A program made the translations under genes and the position numbers. The notes below the pieces were generated by a model. The model had not been told where the DNA came from. It made no database searches and was given only the letters and a program-made list of their open reading frames with translations. A stretch of DNA of 64,000 nt from Paludibacteraceae bacterium (lineage in GTDB: Bacteria; Bacteroidota; Bacteroidia; Bacteroidales; Paludibacteraceae), in contig JAKSKV010000015.1 of the NCBI GenBank assembly GCA_024401555.1, positions 1 through 64,000 of the forward strand. The letters are read 5' to 3'. Positions 1 through 9,867 of this stretch are shown piece by piece (within the stretch, counting starts at the first letter, position 1; each line of letters starts with the position of its first letter).

Positions 1-55
1 CATCGAGGAGATCAACCGCCAGTTCGTCGGACACTTCACGCTGATCAGAAGATAA
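1..55 (+). CDS. 3' end of an unidentified gene (partial)
   Basis: The first 52 bases read in one frame as 17 residues ending in F-T-L-I-R-R, followed by TAA at 53-55, with a strong terminator just after it. Too little remains to name a family. The alternating hydrophobic end would fit the last strand of an outer-membrane barrel, and a TonB-dependent receptor next to the following propeller lipoprotein would be a familiar pairing, but this is inference only. Confidence 0.5.
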   Translation, partial: IEEINRQFVGHFTLIRR

Positions 56-76
56 TTCGATGAGTATAAAAAGATG

Positions 77-115
77 AAAGGTCTTCCGAGAAATCGGAAG
101 ACCTTTTTCTTTTTT
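77..115 (+). terminator. Intrinsic terminator
   Basis: A perfect 13-bp stem (77-89 with 94-106) closes a GAAA tetraloop and is followed by a T-rich tract. It ends the transcript of the partial gene at the window start. Confidence 0.9.
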
Positions 116-175
116 AGGAATTACACCCAAGGAGCTTCGTCCACCATTAATAGCAAACTTTATTTTCCTACGCAA

Positions 176-207
176 TTGGTAGGGGAATAAAAAAAATCGT
201 ACATTTG
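176..207 (+). promoter_or_regulatory. Bacteroidota-type promoter for the propeller lipoprotein
   Basis: TTG at 176-178 and TACATTTG at 200-207 match the -33 and TAnnTTTG -7 elements with a 21-base spacer. The position rules out an alternative TTG start at 205, which would lie inside the promoter, and supports the ATG at 235. Confidence 0.7.
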
Positions 208-234
208 CATAAAATATCTAATAATAATACAAAG

Positions 235-1323
235 ATGAAAAAAAGAAATTTTGCGAAAGTTTTGGGAGGATTCTTTTTCGCTGCCCTTTGCATCACGAAC
301 TTCAACAGTTGTAAAGAAGAGGATGACAGTGTAGGAAAGGGATCATCCGCCGAAAGTATTGATTACTCCTGTATCATCCTTAACCAAGGAAACTTCAGTG
401 AATCCAACGGTAGCGTCAGCATCATCGACAGCAAGGGAAATGTCACCAACAAGGTTTACGAAGACGCAAACGGATATAGCTTGGCCTCCATCATTGAATC
501 AGGCTTCATTGACAACGGACGCCTCGTCTTAATCTGTAACAACGAAGACAAGATCGAGGTCATCAACAAGAGCAACTTCAAAAAAATCTCTACCATCAAA
601 GGTATCGTCACCCCTCGTTACGGTGTCTCTGTCAGCAACTACCTCTTCGTCACTTCCGTACCTGATTGGAACGTTCAAGAGGGATACGTTTATAGAATAG
701 ACCTAGCCGCCGCAAAAATCGACACATTCGTGAAGTTAGCGGGACAACCAGAGGGTATCACCTCTTATAACGGAAAGATCGTGGTCGGAGAAGGAAGCAA
801 TATCAAGGTCATCAACCCTACCACACTTGCCATCGAGAAGACAATCAAAGGCCCTGCTTATTACAGCACCAAGCACTTCACCAAAGATGCCAACAACAAT
901 GTATGGGCTTCATTCGTCGGTTACGACGCCTCTTGGAACGCAGTGGGCGGTATCTCCCAACTGAACTTCATCAAGGATACCATCGACAACTATACACAAT
1001 TGGAGAATATGGCCGGAGAGGGACACTTGAGCGTGAACCCCGCAAAGAGCGAGATCCTTTATCGCACAGTTGTCGGTGCTTACACCCCAGAGGAGAGCTG
1101 TGGCGTCAGCAGTTTCAACATTGCTAACAAGACATCCAAAGAGGTGGCAAAGGGTTTGGGATTCTACGGATTCAACGTTGACCCTAAAAACGGAGATATC
1201 TACACAGCGAACATCAACGGTTGGATCACCAACAGCACCTTGTTGATCTACGACGCGCAAGGAAACGTCAAGAGCAACGACAAGACTGCCGGTGTAGGCG
1301 CTTGCAGATTTATCTTCCAATAA
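235..1323 (+). CDS. Secreted YncE/DUF5074-like beta-propeller lipoprotein
   Basis: This 362-residue protein has a lipoprotein signal peptide with the lipid-acceptor Cys at about residue 26 (F-N-S-C), then an acidic linker. The remainder is short repeats of the kind found in seven-bladed YncE or DUF5074 propellers (for example V-I-N-K-S-N, V-I-N-P-T-T, Y-R-I-D-L). Proteins of this group are usually surface or periplasmic and often sit beside TonB-dependent receptors, including cobalamin-linked ones; the upstream gene is truncated, so that pairing cannot be confirmed. It has its own promoter and its own terminator, so it is monocistronic. The ligand is unknown. The family call is by repeat character and length. 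Confidence 0.7.
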   Translation: MKKRNFAKVLGGFFFAALCITNFNSCKEEDDSVGKGSSAESIDYSCIILNQGNFSESNGSVSIIDSKGNVTNKVYEDANGYSLASIIESGFIDNGRLVLICNNEDKIEVINKSNFKKISTIKGIVTPRYGVSVSNYLFVTSVPDWNVQEGYVYRIDLAAAKIDTFVKLAGQPEGITSYNGKIVVGEGSNIKVINPTTLAIEKTIKGPAYYSTKHFTKDANNNVWASFVGYDASWNAVGGISQLNFIKDTIDNYTQLENMAGEGHLSVNPAKSEILYRTVVGAYTPEESCGVSSFNIANKTSKEVAKGLGFYGFNVDPKNGDIYTANINGWITNSTLLIYDAQGNVKSNDKTAGVGACRFIFQ

Positions 1324-1346
1324 CAACAGTAGATCCAAAAGCATTG

Positions 1347-1387
1347 AAATCCGGGGTTTCCATAACGGGAATTCCGGATTTTTTACA
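1347..1387 (+). terminator. Imperfect intrinsic terminator
   Basis: Outer stem AAATCCGG (1347-1354) pairs with CCGGATTT (1374-1381), with further imperfect pairing inside, followed by TTTTT. It separates the propeller lipoprotein from uvrA. Confidence 0.7.
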
Positions 1388-1452
1388 TTGAAATATCAAT
1401 TAAGATATTGGAATTCATTAAATTCGCGGAATTAACGAAATAGCTATTCGAA

Positions 1453-4305
1453 GTGGAAAATAAGGATGTACAACCTACGGAATGGATTGAAGTATACGGT
1501 GCCAGGGTACACAATCTAAAAAACATTGATGTCACCATACCAAGAGACCAACTGACCGTGATCACAGGTCTTAGCGGCAGCGGTAAATCGTCGTTGGCCT
1601 TCGACACCATATACGCGGAGGGACAAAGGCGTTATATCGAGACCTTCTCTGCCTACGCCAGAAATTTCTTAGGAAACATCGAACGTCCGGATGTCGATAA
1701 AATCACAGGGTTGAGCCCCGTCATCTCCATTGAGCAGAAGACCACCAACAAAAACCCAAGATCTACCGTCGGCACCACCACGGAAATCTACGACTTTCTA
1801 CGACTGCTTTTCGCCCGCGCCGGAGAAGCGTTCTCCTATGTGACGGGAGAAAAAATGGTCAAATACTCCGAAGAGCAAATTCTAGAGTTGATCCACACCG
1901 ACTACAAAGAGGAGGCGGTGCTGATCCTTGCCCCGCTAGTGAATTCCAGGAAGGGACACTACAAAGAGTTGTTTGAACAGACTCGCAAAAAGGGATACCT
2001 CAACGTGCGTGTGGACGGTGAATTGAAAGAGATCACCCATGGCATGAAACTGGACCGTTACAAGAACCATACAATCGAGGTGGTAATCGACAAACTGGTT
2101 ATTTCGGAGAAAAACGACAAACGCATCAAAGACTCCGTCAGAATCGCCATGCGTCAAGGAAACGGCACGCTCATCGTGATGAAGAAGAGCGACAACAGTT
2201 GCCGCCACTTCAGCCGACTTTTGATGTGCCCCACATCAGGCATCTCCTATGCGGAACCCGCACCGCACAACTTCTCGTTCAACTCCCCCCACGGAGCTTG
2301 CGAAAAGTGCAAAGGACTCGGATATGTCAATGAAATAGACTTAGACAAGATCATTCCCGACAAAAAACAAAGCATCTACAATGGTGGCATCACACCATTA
2401 GGCAAATACAAAAAGGTGCTCTTCTTCTGGTTGTTGGAATCCATCGCCGAGAAATATGGATTTTCGCTGAAGGATCCTATCGAGGAGATTCCAGAGGAGG
2501 CGCTCAACGTCATCCTCAACGGCACCGACGAACGCATCTGCGTCAAGAACAACTCCTTGGGCGCATCCCAATACGCCTACTCCTTCGAGGGCGTGATCCG
2601 TTACATCGAGATGCAACAGGAAGGCGACAGCTCCGCCTCTTCCCAAAAATGGGCAGAACAATTCAGCAAGACAATCGTCTGCCCGGAGTGTGGCGGAAGC
2701 CGCATCAACTTGGAGGCTCGCCACTACCGTGTGGCGGGTAAAAGCATCAACGAACTGGCCAACATGGACATCGCCGAACTATTGGAGTGGAGCAAAAATG
2801 TAGAGAGCGAGCTCAGCGACAAACAGCGCACCATCGCCACAGAAATACTGAAAGAGATACAGACACGCCTCCAATTCCTAATGGATGTAGGTTTGGAGTA
2901 CCTTTCCCTCAACCGATCCACCGCTACCCTATCCGGCGGTGAGAGCCAACGTATCCGCTTGGCCACACAAATCGGCTCCCAGCTCGTCAATGTACTTTAC
3001 ATCCTCGACGAGCCAAGTATTGGTCTGCATCAAAGGGACAACACCCGACTCATCAACTCACTTAAACGCCTGCGTGACATCGGCAACTCCATCATCGTGG
3101 TGGAACATGACAAGGATATGATGTTGGAGGCGGACTATATTGTGGACATGGGCCCTTTGGCGGGACGCAAAGGTGGAAACGTCGTCTATGCGGGAACACC
3201 GCAAGAGATGCTCAAGACAAACACCATGACCGCCAACTACCTCAACGGAGCCCAAAAGATCGAGATAAGAGCCATCAAACGAGAAGGAACAGGCAAATCC
3301 ATCAAGATATTTGGAGCGACAGGCAACAACCTCAAGCATGTGGATGTCGAGATTCCATTGGGTAAACTTGTCTGCGTGTCGGGCGTTTCCGGCAGTGGCA
3401 AATCCTCGCTCATCAACGACACACTCCAACCGATTTTAAGCCAACACTTCTACAACTCCCTACAAGACCCGCTCCCATACGACCGAGTAGAGGGAATCAA
3501 AAACATAGACAAGGTCATCAACGTGGACCAATCCCCTATCGGACGCACTCCTCGGTCCAACCCAGCCACCTACACCGGTCTGTTCGGAGAGATCAGAGAG
3601 TTGTTCGTCACCCTTCCGGAATCCAAAATGCGAGGCTACAAACCCGGACGGTTCAGTTTCAACGTAAAAGGAGGACGATGCGAAACCTGCGGAGGTAACG
3701 GCTTCAGAACCATTGAGATGAACTTCCTTCCCGATGTGCTCGTACCTTGCGAGACCTGCCAAGGCAAGCGGTACAATCGAGAGACATTGGAGGTGAGGTT
3801 TAAAGGAAAATCAATTGCGGATGTATTGGACATGACCATCAACATGGCGGTGGAATTTTTCGAAAACATCCCTTCCATCTATCACAAAGTCAAAACTTTA
3901 CAAGAAATCGGATTGGGTTACATCCGCTTAGGACAACCCTCCACCACCCTTTCCGGCGGAGAGAGTCAACGTATCAAATTGGCGACCGAACTGATGCGGA
4001 AAGAGACAGGCAACACCCTTTACATCCTCGACGAGCCCACCACAGGTCTTCACTTTGAGGACATCAGGATTCTATTGGAGGTTCTCAACAAATTGGCGGA
4101 CAGAGGCAACTCCATCGTCGTGATCGAGCACAACATGGATGTCATCAAAGCATCGGATTTCGTCATTGACATGGGACCAGAAGGAGGTCGCGGCGGAGGC
4201 ACGATTGTGGCGACAGGTACGCCAGAAGAGATTGCCCAAAATCCTAAGAGTGCAACAGGACTCTACCTAAAAAAGGAGATGGAGAACCTTCCGCCCAAGA
4301 AATAA
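1453..4305 (+). CDS. uvrA: UvrA, excinuclease ABC subunit A
   Basis: UvrA is the damage-recognition ATPase of nucleotide excision repair; it works as a dimer with UvrB in the cytoplasm. The 950-residue length is normal. Two ABC cassettes are visible: Walker A GLSGSGKS at 39-46 and GVSGSGKSS near 645, each with its LSGGESQR signature and an LDEP Walker B. Zinc-binding pairs C-x-x-C appear around residues 280 (CEKC), 415 (CPEC) and 740-765 (CETC twice). The start is a GTG at 1453; the first in-frame ATG lies well inside the first cassette and would delete it. Transcribed alone. A second uvrA paralogue is common in this phylum, so which paralogue this is cannot be told here. Confidence 0.97.
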   Translation: MENKDVQPTEWIEVYGARVHNLKNIDVTIPRDQLTVITGLSGSGKSSLAFDTIYAEGQRRYIETFSAYARNFLGNIERPDVDKITGLSPVISIEQKTTNKNPRSTVGTTTEIYDFLRLLFARAGEAFSYVTGEKMVKYSEEQILELIHTDYKEEAVLILAPLVNSRKGHYKELFEQTRKKGYLNVRVDGELKEITHGMKLDRYKNHTIEVVIDKLVISEKNDKRIKDSVRIAMRQGNGTLIVMKKSDNSCRHFSRLLMCPTSGISYAEPAPHNFSFNSPHGACEKCKGLGYVNEIDLDKIIPDKKQSIYNGGITPLGKYKKVLFFWLLESIAEKYGFSLKDPIEEIPEEALNVILNGTDERICVKNNSLGASQYAYSFEGVIRYIEMQQEGDSSASSQKWAEQFSKTIVCPECGGSRINLEARHYRVAGKSINELANMDIAELLEWSKNVESELSDKQRTIATEILKEIQTRLQFLMDVGLEYLSLNRSTATLSGGESQRIRLATQIGSQLVNVLYILDEPSIGLHQRDNTRLINSLKRLRDIGNSIIVVEHDKDMMLEADYIVDMGPLAGRKGGNVVYAGTPQEMLKTNTMTANYLNGAQKIEIRAIKREGTGKSIKIFGATGNNLKHVDVEIPLGKLVCVSGVSGSGKSSLINDTLQPILSQHFYNSLQDPLPYDRVEGIKNIDKVINVDQSPIGRTPRSNPATYTGLFGEIRELFVTLPESKMRGYKPGRFSFNVKGGRCETCGGNGFRTIEMNFLPDVLVPCETCQGKRYNRETLEVRFKGKSIADVLDMTINMAVEFFENIPSIYHKVKTLQEIGLGYIRLGQPSTTLSGGESQRIKLATELMRKETGNTLYILDEPTTGLHFEDIRILLEVLNKLADRGNSIVVIEHNMDVIKASDFVIDMGPEGGRGGGTIVATGTPEEIAQNPKSATGLYLKKEMENLPPKK

Positions 4306-4434
4306 CGGCAACCGCAAAGGACTATCTCCATTGTTGAAAACCTGTTAATCCTTTTTAACCCGCCACGGAGGGTAATTGAGGGGCGAATTGTAAAATTTTA
4401 TATATATTCGCGTAAAACAAAACTTCAAGTCCTT

Positions 4435-5220
4435 ATGGGAAAGATTATAGCAATCGCAAATCAAAAAGGTGGTGTCGGAAAGACCACAACCGCTGTAAAT
4501 TTAGCTGCCTCTTTGGCTGTACTGGAGAAAAAAGTGTTGATTGTGGACGCTGATCCACAGGCCAACGCATCATCCGGTTTGGGATTGGATGTCCGTAAAT
4601 TGAAGAAAACCGTGTACGAGTGCATCTCCGGAGAAATCGATCCCCACGAGGCGATCTACGACACGGAGCTTGAGAATCTCAAAATCATACCTTCCCACGT
4701 TGACTTGGTCGGTGCGGAAGTGGAGATGATCAACTTAAAAGATCGAGAGAAATACATGAAGGTCATGTTGGAGTCGCTTCGTAAGGATTACGACTACATC
4801 ATCATAGACTGTTGTCCGTCATTAGGATTGATCACTATCAACTCCTTGACTGCGGCGGATTCCATCATCATCCCAGTCCAATGCGAGTTCTTCGCTTTGG
4901 AAGGAATCGCAAAACTGCTTTCAACCATCAAATTGGTCAAGAGCAAACTGAACCCAAGTTTGGAGATTGAGGGATTCCTGCTCACCATGTACGATGCCCG
5001 TACATCATTGAACAGAATGGTGGTGGAAGATGTGAGGAAGAATTTCAAGGAGATGGTATTCGACACCATCATCCAAAGAAACGTTCGTTTGAGCGAAGCG
5101 CCAAGTTACGGCAAACCAGTCATCACCTATGACGCTGACTCCCGCGGCGCTATCAACTATATGAGCCTCGCCAACGAGGTAATCATCAGAAATTCAAAAA
5201 ACGCTAACGCAGAAGCATAA
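4435..5220 (+). CDS. parA: ParA/Soj chromosome-partitioning ATPase
   Basis: This is a deviant-Walker ATPase that binds DNA nonspecifically and moves ParB-parS complexes during chromosome segregation. Its 261 residues begin directly with the P-loop region (KGGVGKTT at 11-18), so it is the short chromosomal form without an N-terminal DNA-binding domain. The ADPQAN and D-Y-I-I-I-D-C motifs follow in the usual order. A -7-like element TATATTCG lies at 4403-4410. It is followed after 5 bases by parB and then by an envelope protein and a lytic transglycosylase, the conserved order of this phylum. Confidence 0.95.
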   Translation: MGKIIAIANQKGGVGKTTTAVNLAASLAVLEKKVLIVDADPQANASSGLGLDVRKLKKTVYECISGEIDPHEAIYDTELENLKIIPSHVDLVGAEVEMINLKDREKYMKVMLESLRKDYDYIIIDCCPSLGLITINSLTAADSIIIPVQCEFFALEGIAKLLSTIKLVKSKLNPSLEIEGFLLTMYDARTSLNRMVVEDVRKNFKEMVFDTIIQRNVRLSEAPSYGKPVITYDADSRGAINYMSLANEVIIRNSKNANAEA

Positions 5221-5225
5221 TAACT

Positions 5226-6122
5226 ATGGCAAAGAAATTCGGAGGCTTGAATCTAAACAGAGGAATCAACTCCATGATTCCGACAGATGACGACGATGTC
5301 AGATCAACCGGCGCATCATCTATCAACGAAATCAAAATCGAGGATATCGAGGCGAACCCCGATCAGCCAAGACGCAACTTCGATGAAGAAGCGTTGAACG
5401 AGTTAGCGGATTCCATCAAACAAATCGGCGTCGTACAACCCATCACACTCCGCAAACAGGAGGATGGCAAGTATCAGATCATTGCGGGAGAACGTCGATT
5501 CAGAGCATCTCAAATCGCCGGATTGAAATCAATTCCAGCCTACATCAGAGAGGTGAACGAGAACGAATTGATGGAGATGGCCCTCATCGAAAACATCCAA
5601 CGTGAAGACCTGAACGCCATCGAGGAGGCGCTCGCCTACCAAAACCTCATGGATAAGTGCGACTACACGCAAGACCAATTGAGTGAGCGGGTCGGCAAAA
5701 AGCGTGCGACGGTAGCGAACTACCTACGCTTATTGCGCTTACCCGCAGAGATCCAAATGGCAGTGAAGGACAAGAAGATCGAGATGGGACACGCCCGCGC
5801 ATTGATGGGCATAGAGGATCCAGCCGTCCAAATCAAAGCTTACAACCAAATCATCTCAGAGGGATTATCTGTCCGTAAAGTGGAGGAAATCGCCAAAGAG
5901 ATTCGCGAAGGCAACGGAACAGGGAAAAAACAAAAGAAATCAGGGAAATCATCCTCATCAGTGGACTGCTCCGAAATGACAAATAAACTCTCAGACCTTT
6001 TCGGCACAAAAATCAATATGACTTGCGACGACAAAGGAAAGGGAAAAATCACCATCGGATTTAAGGATGACGATGAGATGATGAAAATATTCACGCTATT
6101 AGACTCAATCAAAAAATCCTAA
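5226..6122 (+). CDS. parB: ParB/Spo0J chromosome-partitioning protein
   Basis: ParB binds centromere-like parS sites, spreads using CTP and stimulates ParA. The 298 residues contain the N-terminal ParB/sulfiredoxin-like CTPase domain (about 33-125, with the GERRFRAS box near 88-95), a helix-turn-helix region (about 140-185, including QLSERVGKKRATVANYL) and a C-terminal dimerisation part after a basic, Ser-rich linker (about 220-245). The start is 5 bases after parA. I found no good parS palindrome in the window. Confidence 0.95.
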   Translation: MAKKFGGLNLNRGINSMIPTDDDDVRSTGASSINEIKIEDIEANPDQPRRNFDEEALNELADSIKQIGVVQPITLRKQEDGKYQIIAGERRFRASQIAGLKSIPAYIREVNENELMEMALIENIQREDLNAIEEALAYQNLMDKCDYTQDQLSERVGKKRATVANYLRLLRLPAEIQMAVKDKKIEMGHARALMGIEDPAVQIKAYNQIISEGLSVRKVEEIAKEIREGNGTGKKQKKSGKSSSSVDCSEMTNKLSDLFGTKINMTCDDKGKGKITIGFKDDDEMMKIFTLLDSIKKS

Positions 6123-6129
6123 CAACCAA

Positions 6130-6867
6130 TTGAGAGCAATCCGTACCATAATCACCCTTCTTATCGCGATTTACGCAGGATCATCGAGCATTCATGCGCA
6201 AGTGGCCGATTCAACGTATGCGGCAGACTCCCTTGCGAACGAGGAGCAAAGAAAGGTGGTCATGGAGGTGGTTGAAGAGGGTGCGATCCCCATCTCCGCA
6301 GAGGTGGTGCAGGAAGCGCCCACAACATCCAACCAAGAGGTAAAGAGGGAACGCAGACTCAGGATAGACAAAGGTGCGTTCATGCCAGATCCCAAACGCG
6401 CCACCTGGTACTCCATCGTGTGTCCGGGATTGGGGCAAATCTACAATAGAAGTTACTGGAAATTACCTATCGTTTACGGAGGTATGTTGGCTTGCACTTA
6501 TTTGATCTCATGGAACGGCAGAATGTACAACGATTACAGAAACGCCTACCACGACATCATCGACAGTGATCCTAAAACCAATAGTTACCTAAGCCTCTAC
6601 CCCTCTTACGACGGGTCTCAAACTTGGTTGACCAATACATTAAAATCAAAAACGAATAATTACCGTCGATCCAGAGACATGAGCATTTTTGCCATGGTAT
6701 TGTTGTATATGGCAACAGCCGTTGACGCCTTCGTCGATGCGCACCTTTACGATTTCACCGTGTCTAATGACCTATCTTTGAGGGTGGAACCTGTGATCAA
6801 CGGATTCGACACCGGCGAAGGTTTCAAAAACAGGTCGTTCGGTATGCAGTGTAGTATAAAATTCTAA
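6130..6867 (+). CDS. DUF5683 membrane protein in the parAB operon
   Basis: The 245-residue protein has an N-terminal signal peptide (cleavage likely after A-Q near residue 24), an acidic variable stretch to about residue 75, then the conserved DUF5683 core beginning [10 protein letters not shown] with hydrophobic segments (C-P-G-L-G-Q-I-Y-N and [10 protein letters not shown]) that form membrane helices. The start is taken as TTG at 6130, 7 bases after parB, because the signal peptide requires it. Function is unknown; its constant place between parB and mltD suggests a link between segregation and envelope growth, which is inference. Confidence 0.85.
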   Translation: MRAIRTIITLLIAIYAGSSSIHAQVADSTYAADSLANEEQRKVVMEVVEEGAIPISAEVVQEAPTTSNQEVKRERRLRIDKGAFMPDPKRATWYSIVCPGLGQIYNRSYWKLPIVYGGMLACTYLISWNGRMYNDYRNAYHDIIDSDPKTNSYLSLYPSYDGSQTWLTNTLKSKTNNYRRSRDMSIFAMVLLYMATAVDAFVDAHLYDFTVSNDLSLRVEPVINGFDTGEGFKNRSFGMQCSIKF

Positions 6868-6940
6868 TGTTGAACTGCGCATAGTTCGGCTTAGAGCAGA
6901 CAATAATAACAAGGGAAGTATCCCGAAAGAAATAGAGATA

Positions 6941-8317
6941 ATGTTAAAGCATTTTTCGGCATTTCTTGTGGCAATTTTTTTTGCGGCAAGCACAATGGCC
7001 CAAGGGGGCGAAGGAGAGGCAATCGCGGTAGAGGATGAGAACACGGCGCAGGAAGAGGCCGCTCAAGAGGAAGAGAACCAGGAGCAAGCGGACTTGGCCC
7101 TAATGGACTCCATCGAATCAGCCAACGCCAAAACACCAGAAAAGAATTATTTGGATCTTCCTGTCGGATTCGACAGCGAAATGGATAGTCTGCTCAACGA
7201 GTATTATCAATCGGTCATCATCACACCGAAAAAACGTAAATGTGTATCCGACAGCATCGGAGAAGGATGCAGCGATGAGGTTTATATCGCCCGCCTCCAG
7301 AAGATTCCTGCTGTGATGGAGCTCACCTACAACCCTATCGTCAAAAAGCATATCGAATTATATGTCTTGAAAAGACGTAAGCAAGTGGAGAACATGCTGG
7401 GCATCGGAGAGTATTACTTCCCTATTTTCGAGCAAGCGCTTGACGCTGCGGGGCTCCCTATCGAGTTGAAATACCTCCCTGTCATCGAATCCGCACTGAA
7501 CCCATCCGCCTTTTCCCGTGCAGGAGCTTCAGGCCTATGGCAATTCATGTACGGAACCGGCAAAATCTACGGATTGGACGGCAATAGTTTGATCGATGAC
7601 CGCCGCGATCCAATCAAGGCGACCAATGCGGCCGTCAAATTCCTCCGCGACCTCTACAAGATTTATGGGGACTGGTCGTTGGTGATCGCAGCCTATAACT
7701 GTGGCCCAGGCAATGTGAACAAAGCCATCAAGCGTGCGGGAGGAAAAAAGGACTACTGGGCCATCTACCCATATCTCCCTATGGAGACTAGAGGTTACGT
7801 GCCAGCCTTCATCGCCGCCACCTACGCCATGACCTACTACAAGGAGCATAACATCTGTCCAGCCAAGATGCAGATGCCTGTTCTATGCGACACAATCAAG
7901 GTGAAGGAACGCATCCACTTGGAGCAGATCTCCAACGTGATGAACATCGACGTAAAACTATTGCGTAGCCTCAATCCGCAATACAGGAAGGATATCATTC
8001 CAGGAAACGGAGAGACCTATACCCTATGCTTACCGCAAAGAAGCATCGGCAGCTTCATGGACCAAAAGGATTCGATCATCGCCTACAAGGCCGACTCCTT
8101 CAACGTCAATAGAGCAGTGGTGTTACCTGCCCAAGCGGACCCATATTTCCGAGGTGGCGGAGGCGGTGGAGGCGTCAAAGGCATCTATGTGGTGAAGAAG
8201 GGAGACTCACTCTCTTCCATCGCCAAGAAGAGGAAGGTCACTGTCGCTCAAATCAAGAAATGGAACGGATTGAAGTCCGACAAAATCAGAGTGGGACAAA
8301 AGTTGAAGATCAAGTAA
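6941..8317 (+). CDS. mltD: Membrane-bound lytic murein transglycosylase D-like protein with LysM
   Basis: This enzyme cleaves the MurNAc-GlcNAc bond of peptidoglycan to give 1,6-anhydro ends. Order of parts in 458 residues: signal peptide (about 1-21), a Glu/Ala-rich low-complexity linker (about 24-50), the SLT domain of family 1D from about 155 to 300 with catalytic Glu near residue 183 in V-I-E-S-A and the GASGLWQFM and AYNCGPGNV motifs, a glycine-only run of seven (near residue 404), and one LysM domain (about 412-458) with Y-V-V-K-K-G-D-S-L. It closes the parAB-DUF5683 group after a 73-base gap. E. coli MltD carries more than one LysM; a single one is normal in this phylum. Confidence 0.93.
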   Translation: MLKHFSAFLVAIFFAASTMAQGGEGEAIAVEDENTAQEEAAQEEENQEQADLALMDSIESANAKTPEKNYLDLPVGFDSEMDSLLNEYYQSVIITPKKRKCVSDSIGEGCSDEVYIARLQKIPAVMELTYNPIVKKHIELYVLKRRKQVENMLGIGEYYFPIFEQALDAAGLPIELKYLPVIESALNPSAFSRAGASGLWQFMYGTGKIYGLDGNSLIDDRRDPIKATNAAVKFLRDLYKIYGDWSLVIAAYNCGPGNVNKAIKRAGGKKDYWAIYPYLPMETRGYVPAFIAATYAMTYYKEHNICPAKMQMPVLCDTIKVKERIHLEQISNVMNIDVKLLRSLNPQYRKDIIPGNGETYTLCLPQRSIGSFMDQKDSIIAYKADSFNVNRAVVLPAQADPYFRGGGGGGGVKGIYVVKKGDSLSSIAKKRKVTVAQIKKWNGLKSDKIRVGQKLKIK

Positions 8318-8336
8318 GCTAAGATTTCGGCAAAAT

Positions 8337-8373
8337 AAAAGCGCGTTCGCTCATGGCAAACGCGCTTTTTTCT
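8337..8373. terminator. Bidirectional intrinsic terminator between mltD and the J-domain gene
   Basis: An 11-bp perfect stem (AAAAGCGCGTT at 8337-8347 with its complement at 8359-8369) is followed by T runs on both strands. It separates the convergent mltD and J-domain genes. Confidence 0.9.
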
Positions 8374-8414
8374 ATTTCAAAAAGGATAGAAGATTTTATT
8401 AATCAAGCGCATCG

Positions 8415-9860
8415 CTATCCGCAAATCTTCTCATACGCCTCATTGATCTTCGCCATCATCGCCTCGCATTCTACTTTGCGGTTTGCATTTTTGGGCAAAT
8501 CAGGGTGATGTTGCATAACCAAAGTTCGGTAAGCCTTTTTTACGGTCAATTCATCCGCCCCCTCACTTACCCCCAACATAGCATAATAGACACTCTTCCC
8601 AATGCTTGGGGAACTCTTTGTACTCTCTTTGTGTTGATAATCAGACTCAGTGCGCAATGGACCGTATCGGTTATTCAAATAATCCACATATTGTTTCGAC
8701 ATGTGGCAGTTGGCAACCACACTTTGAAGGAAATACCACTCGTCGTTCTTGATGCCGTCATCCAACACCACCAATCTGAACAATAAAGTAAGCAATCGTC
8801 CCCTCGTATCATATTCCTCTCTTCTCAAAACAGAAGTCAACCCACAGATTGTAGCATACTCAACATTGTTTTCCAAACAAAGCTCAATTCTATCCGAATA
8901 ACATTCTTTTAGAATTTCCACTTGATGCTCCCTTGCGGAAGGATTCATATGACAAACATAATTGATAAAGGGAGTGAATAAATGCTCATCTTGTTTCAAT
9001 TGTTTCTCTTTTCGCAAATCCTCATCATCCAACAACTTCCACATGTCAAAATTGAAAAAGGCCATGAGAGAAATTAAAGCAGAAAAAAAACTCACCATAT
9101 TCAACCAAGTCTCCTCAATAAGACTCCCCAAGACCCAGAGAACAACTATCGACACAATGACACCTATCACAATTCTTCTCCAGTTTATGACTTGCGTTCG
9201 AGCATCTTCATAGGCGGTGTTCAAAATCACAGATTTTTTCCGATGTTTCAGACCAAACAAGATACAATAACTATCCACCAATGATTCCAACCGCTCGTCC
9301 GACTTTCTTCTCCTTTCCTCATCAATAGAGAAATGTATGATGCCTTGCAAACTCCTCACCCGTTTCACAAAAGAATACCGAACATCACTCTCCTTCGCCT
9401 GCCACCCCAATCCAAGTATCTTCAGACATTCCTCTTTTTGAGACGAATCAATGTTAGCGAAAGAAGATTCGATGTTCCATCCCACCTCCAAAGGACCATA
9501 ATAGAGTTCAAAATAGCCCACCACATAGGGATTCACCCCCCTCATGTATTTCCGCAACTCCTTCATCCGATCGACAGCGATCATCGAATCGAAGATGGAG
9601 AGATGAAAGAGCAACTCTATACAATGGAATTGTGTCTCTGGATCACAAGACTCCAAACGTTCGCACGCCTCACCAACACTCGTTTTCGAAGAGATTAAAA
9701 AGAATCGAGCCTTCTCGCCGAATCTTTTTTGCAGACGTTTTATCATCAATTTTCGATAGGAATCCATCTCCGTTTGATCAATTAAAGCCTTCACCAAAGG
9801 GAGTACCGGTTCCACCCACTGTAAAGAGAATGTATTTATTTTTTTCGACATAAATACCAT
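8415..9860 (-). CDS. Membrane J-domain protein with duplicated TerB-like/J modules
   Basis: The C-terminal 58 residues (424-481) are a J domain with the HPD tripeptide at 452-454, which would stimulate a DnaK ATPase. Residues 229-270 form a two-helix membrane hairpin. The part before the hairpin repeats the part after it: 83-125 (LLFHLSIFD ... YYGPLE) matches 359-403 (LLFRLVVLD ... RYGPLR), both resembling TerB-like helical bundles. Residues 143-205 align with the J domain but lack HPD. So the layout is TerB-like, dead J, membrane hairpin, TerB-like, live J. It follows mnmA by 7 bases on the same strand. ATG at 9860 or the one three codons later are both possible starts. Function unknown; TerB-DnaJ fusions (DjlA-like) are the nearest known type. 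Confidence 0.75.
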   Translation of the reverse strand: MVFMSKKINTFSLQWVEPVLPLVKALIDQTEMDSYRKLMIKRLQKRFGEKARFFLISSKTSVGEACERLESCDPETQFHCIELLFHLSIFDSMIAVDRMKELRKYMRGVNPYVVGYFELYYGPLEVGWNIESSFANIDSSQKEECLKILGLGWQAKESDVRYSFVKRVRSLQGIIHFSIDEERRRKSDERLESLVDSYCILFGLKHRKKSVILNTAYEDARTQVINWRRIVIGVIVSIVVLWVLGSLIEETWLNMVSFFSALISLMAFFNFDMWKLLDDEDLRKEKQLKQDEHLFTPFINYVCHMNPSAREHQVEILKECYSDRIELCLENNVEYATICGLTSVLRREEYDTRGRLLTLLFRLVVLDDGIKNDEWYFLQSVVANCHMSKQYVDYLNNRYGPLRTESDYQHKESTKSSPSIGKSVYYAMLGVSEGADELTVKKAYRTLVMQHHPDLPKNANRKVECEAMMAKINEAYEKICG

Positions 9861-9867
9861 CTCATCT

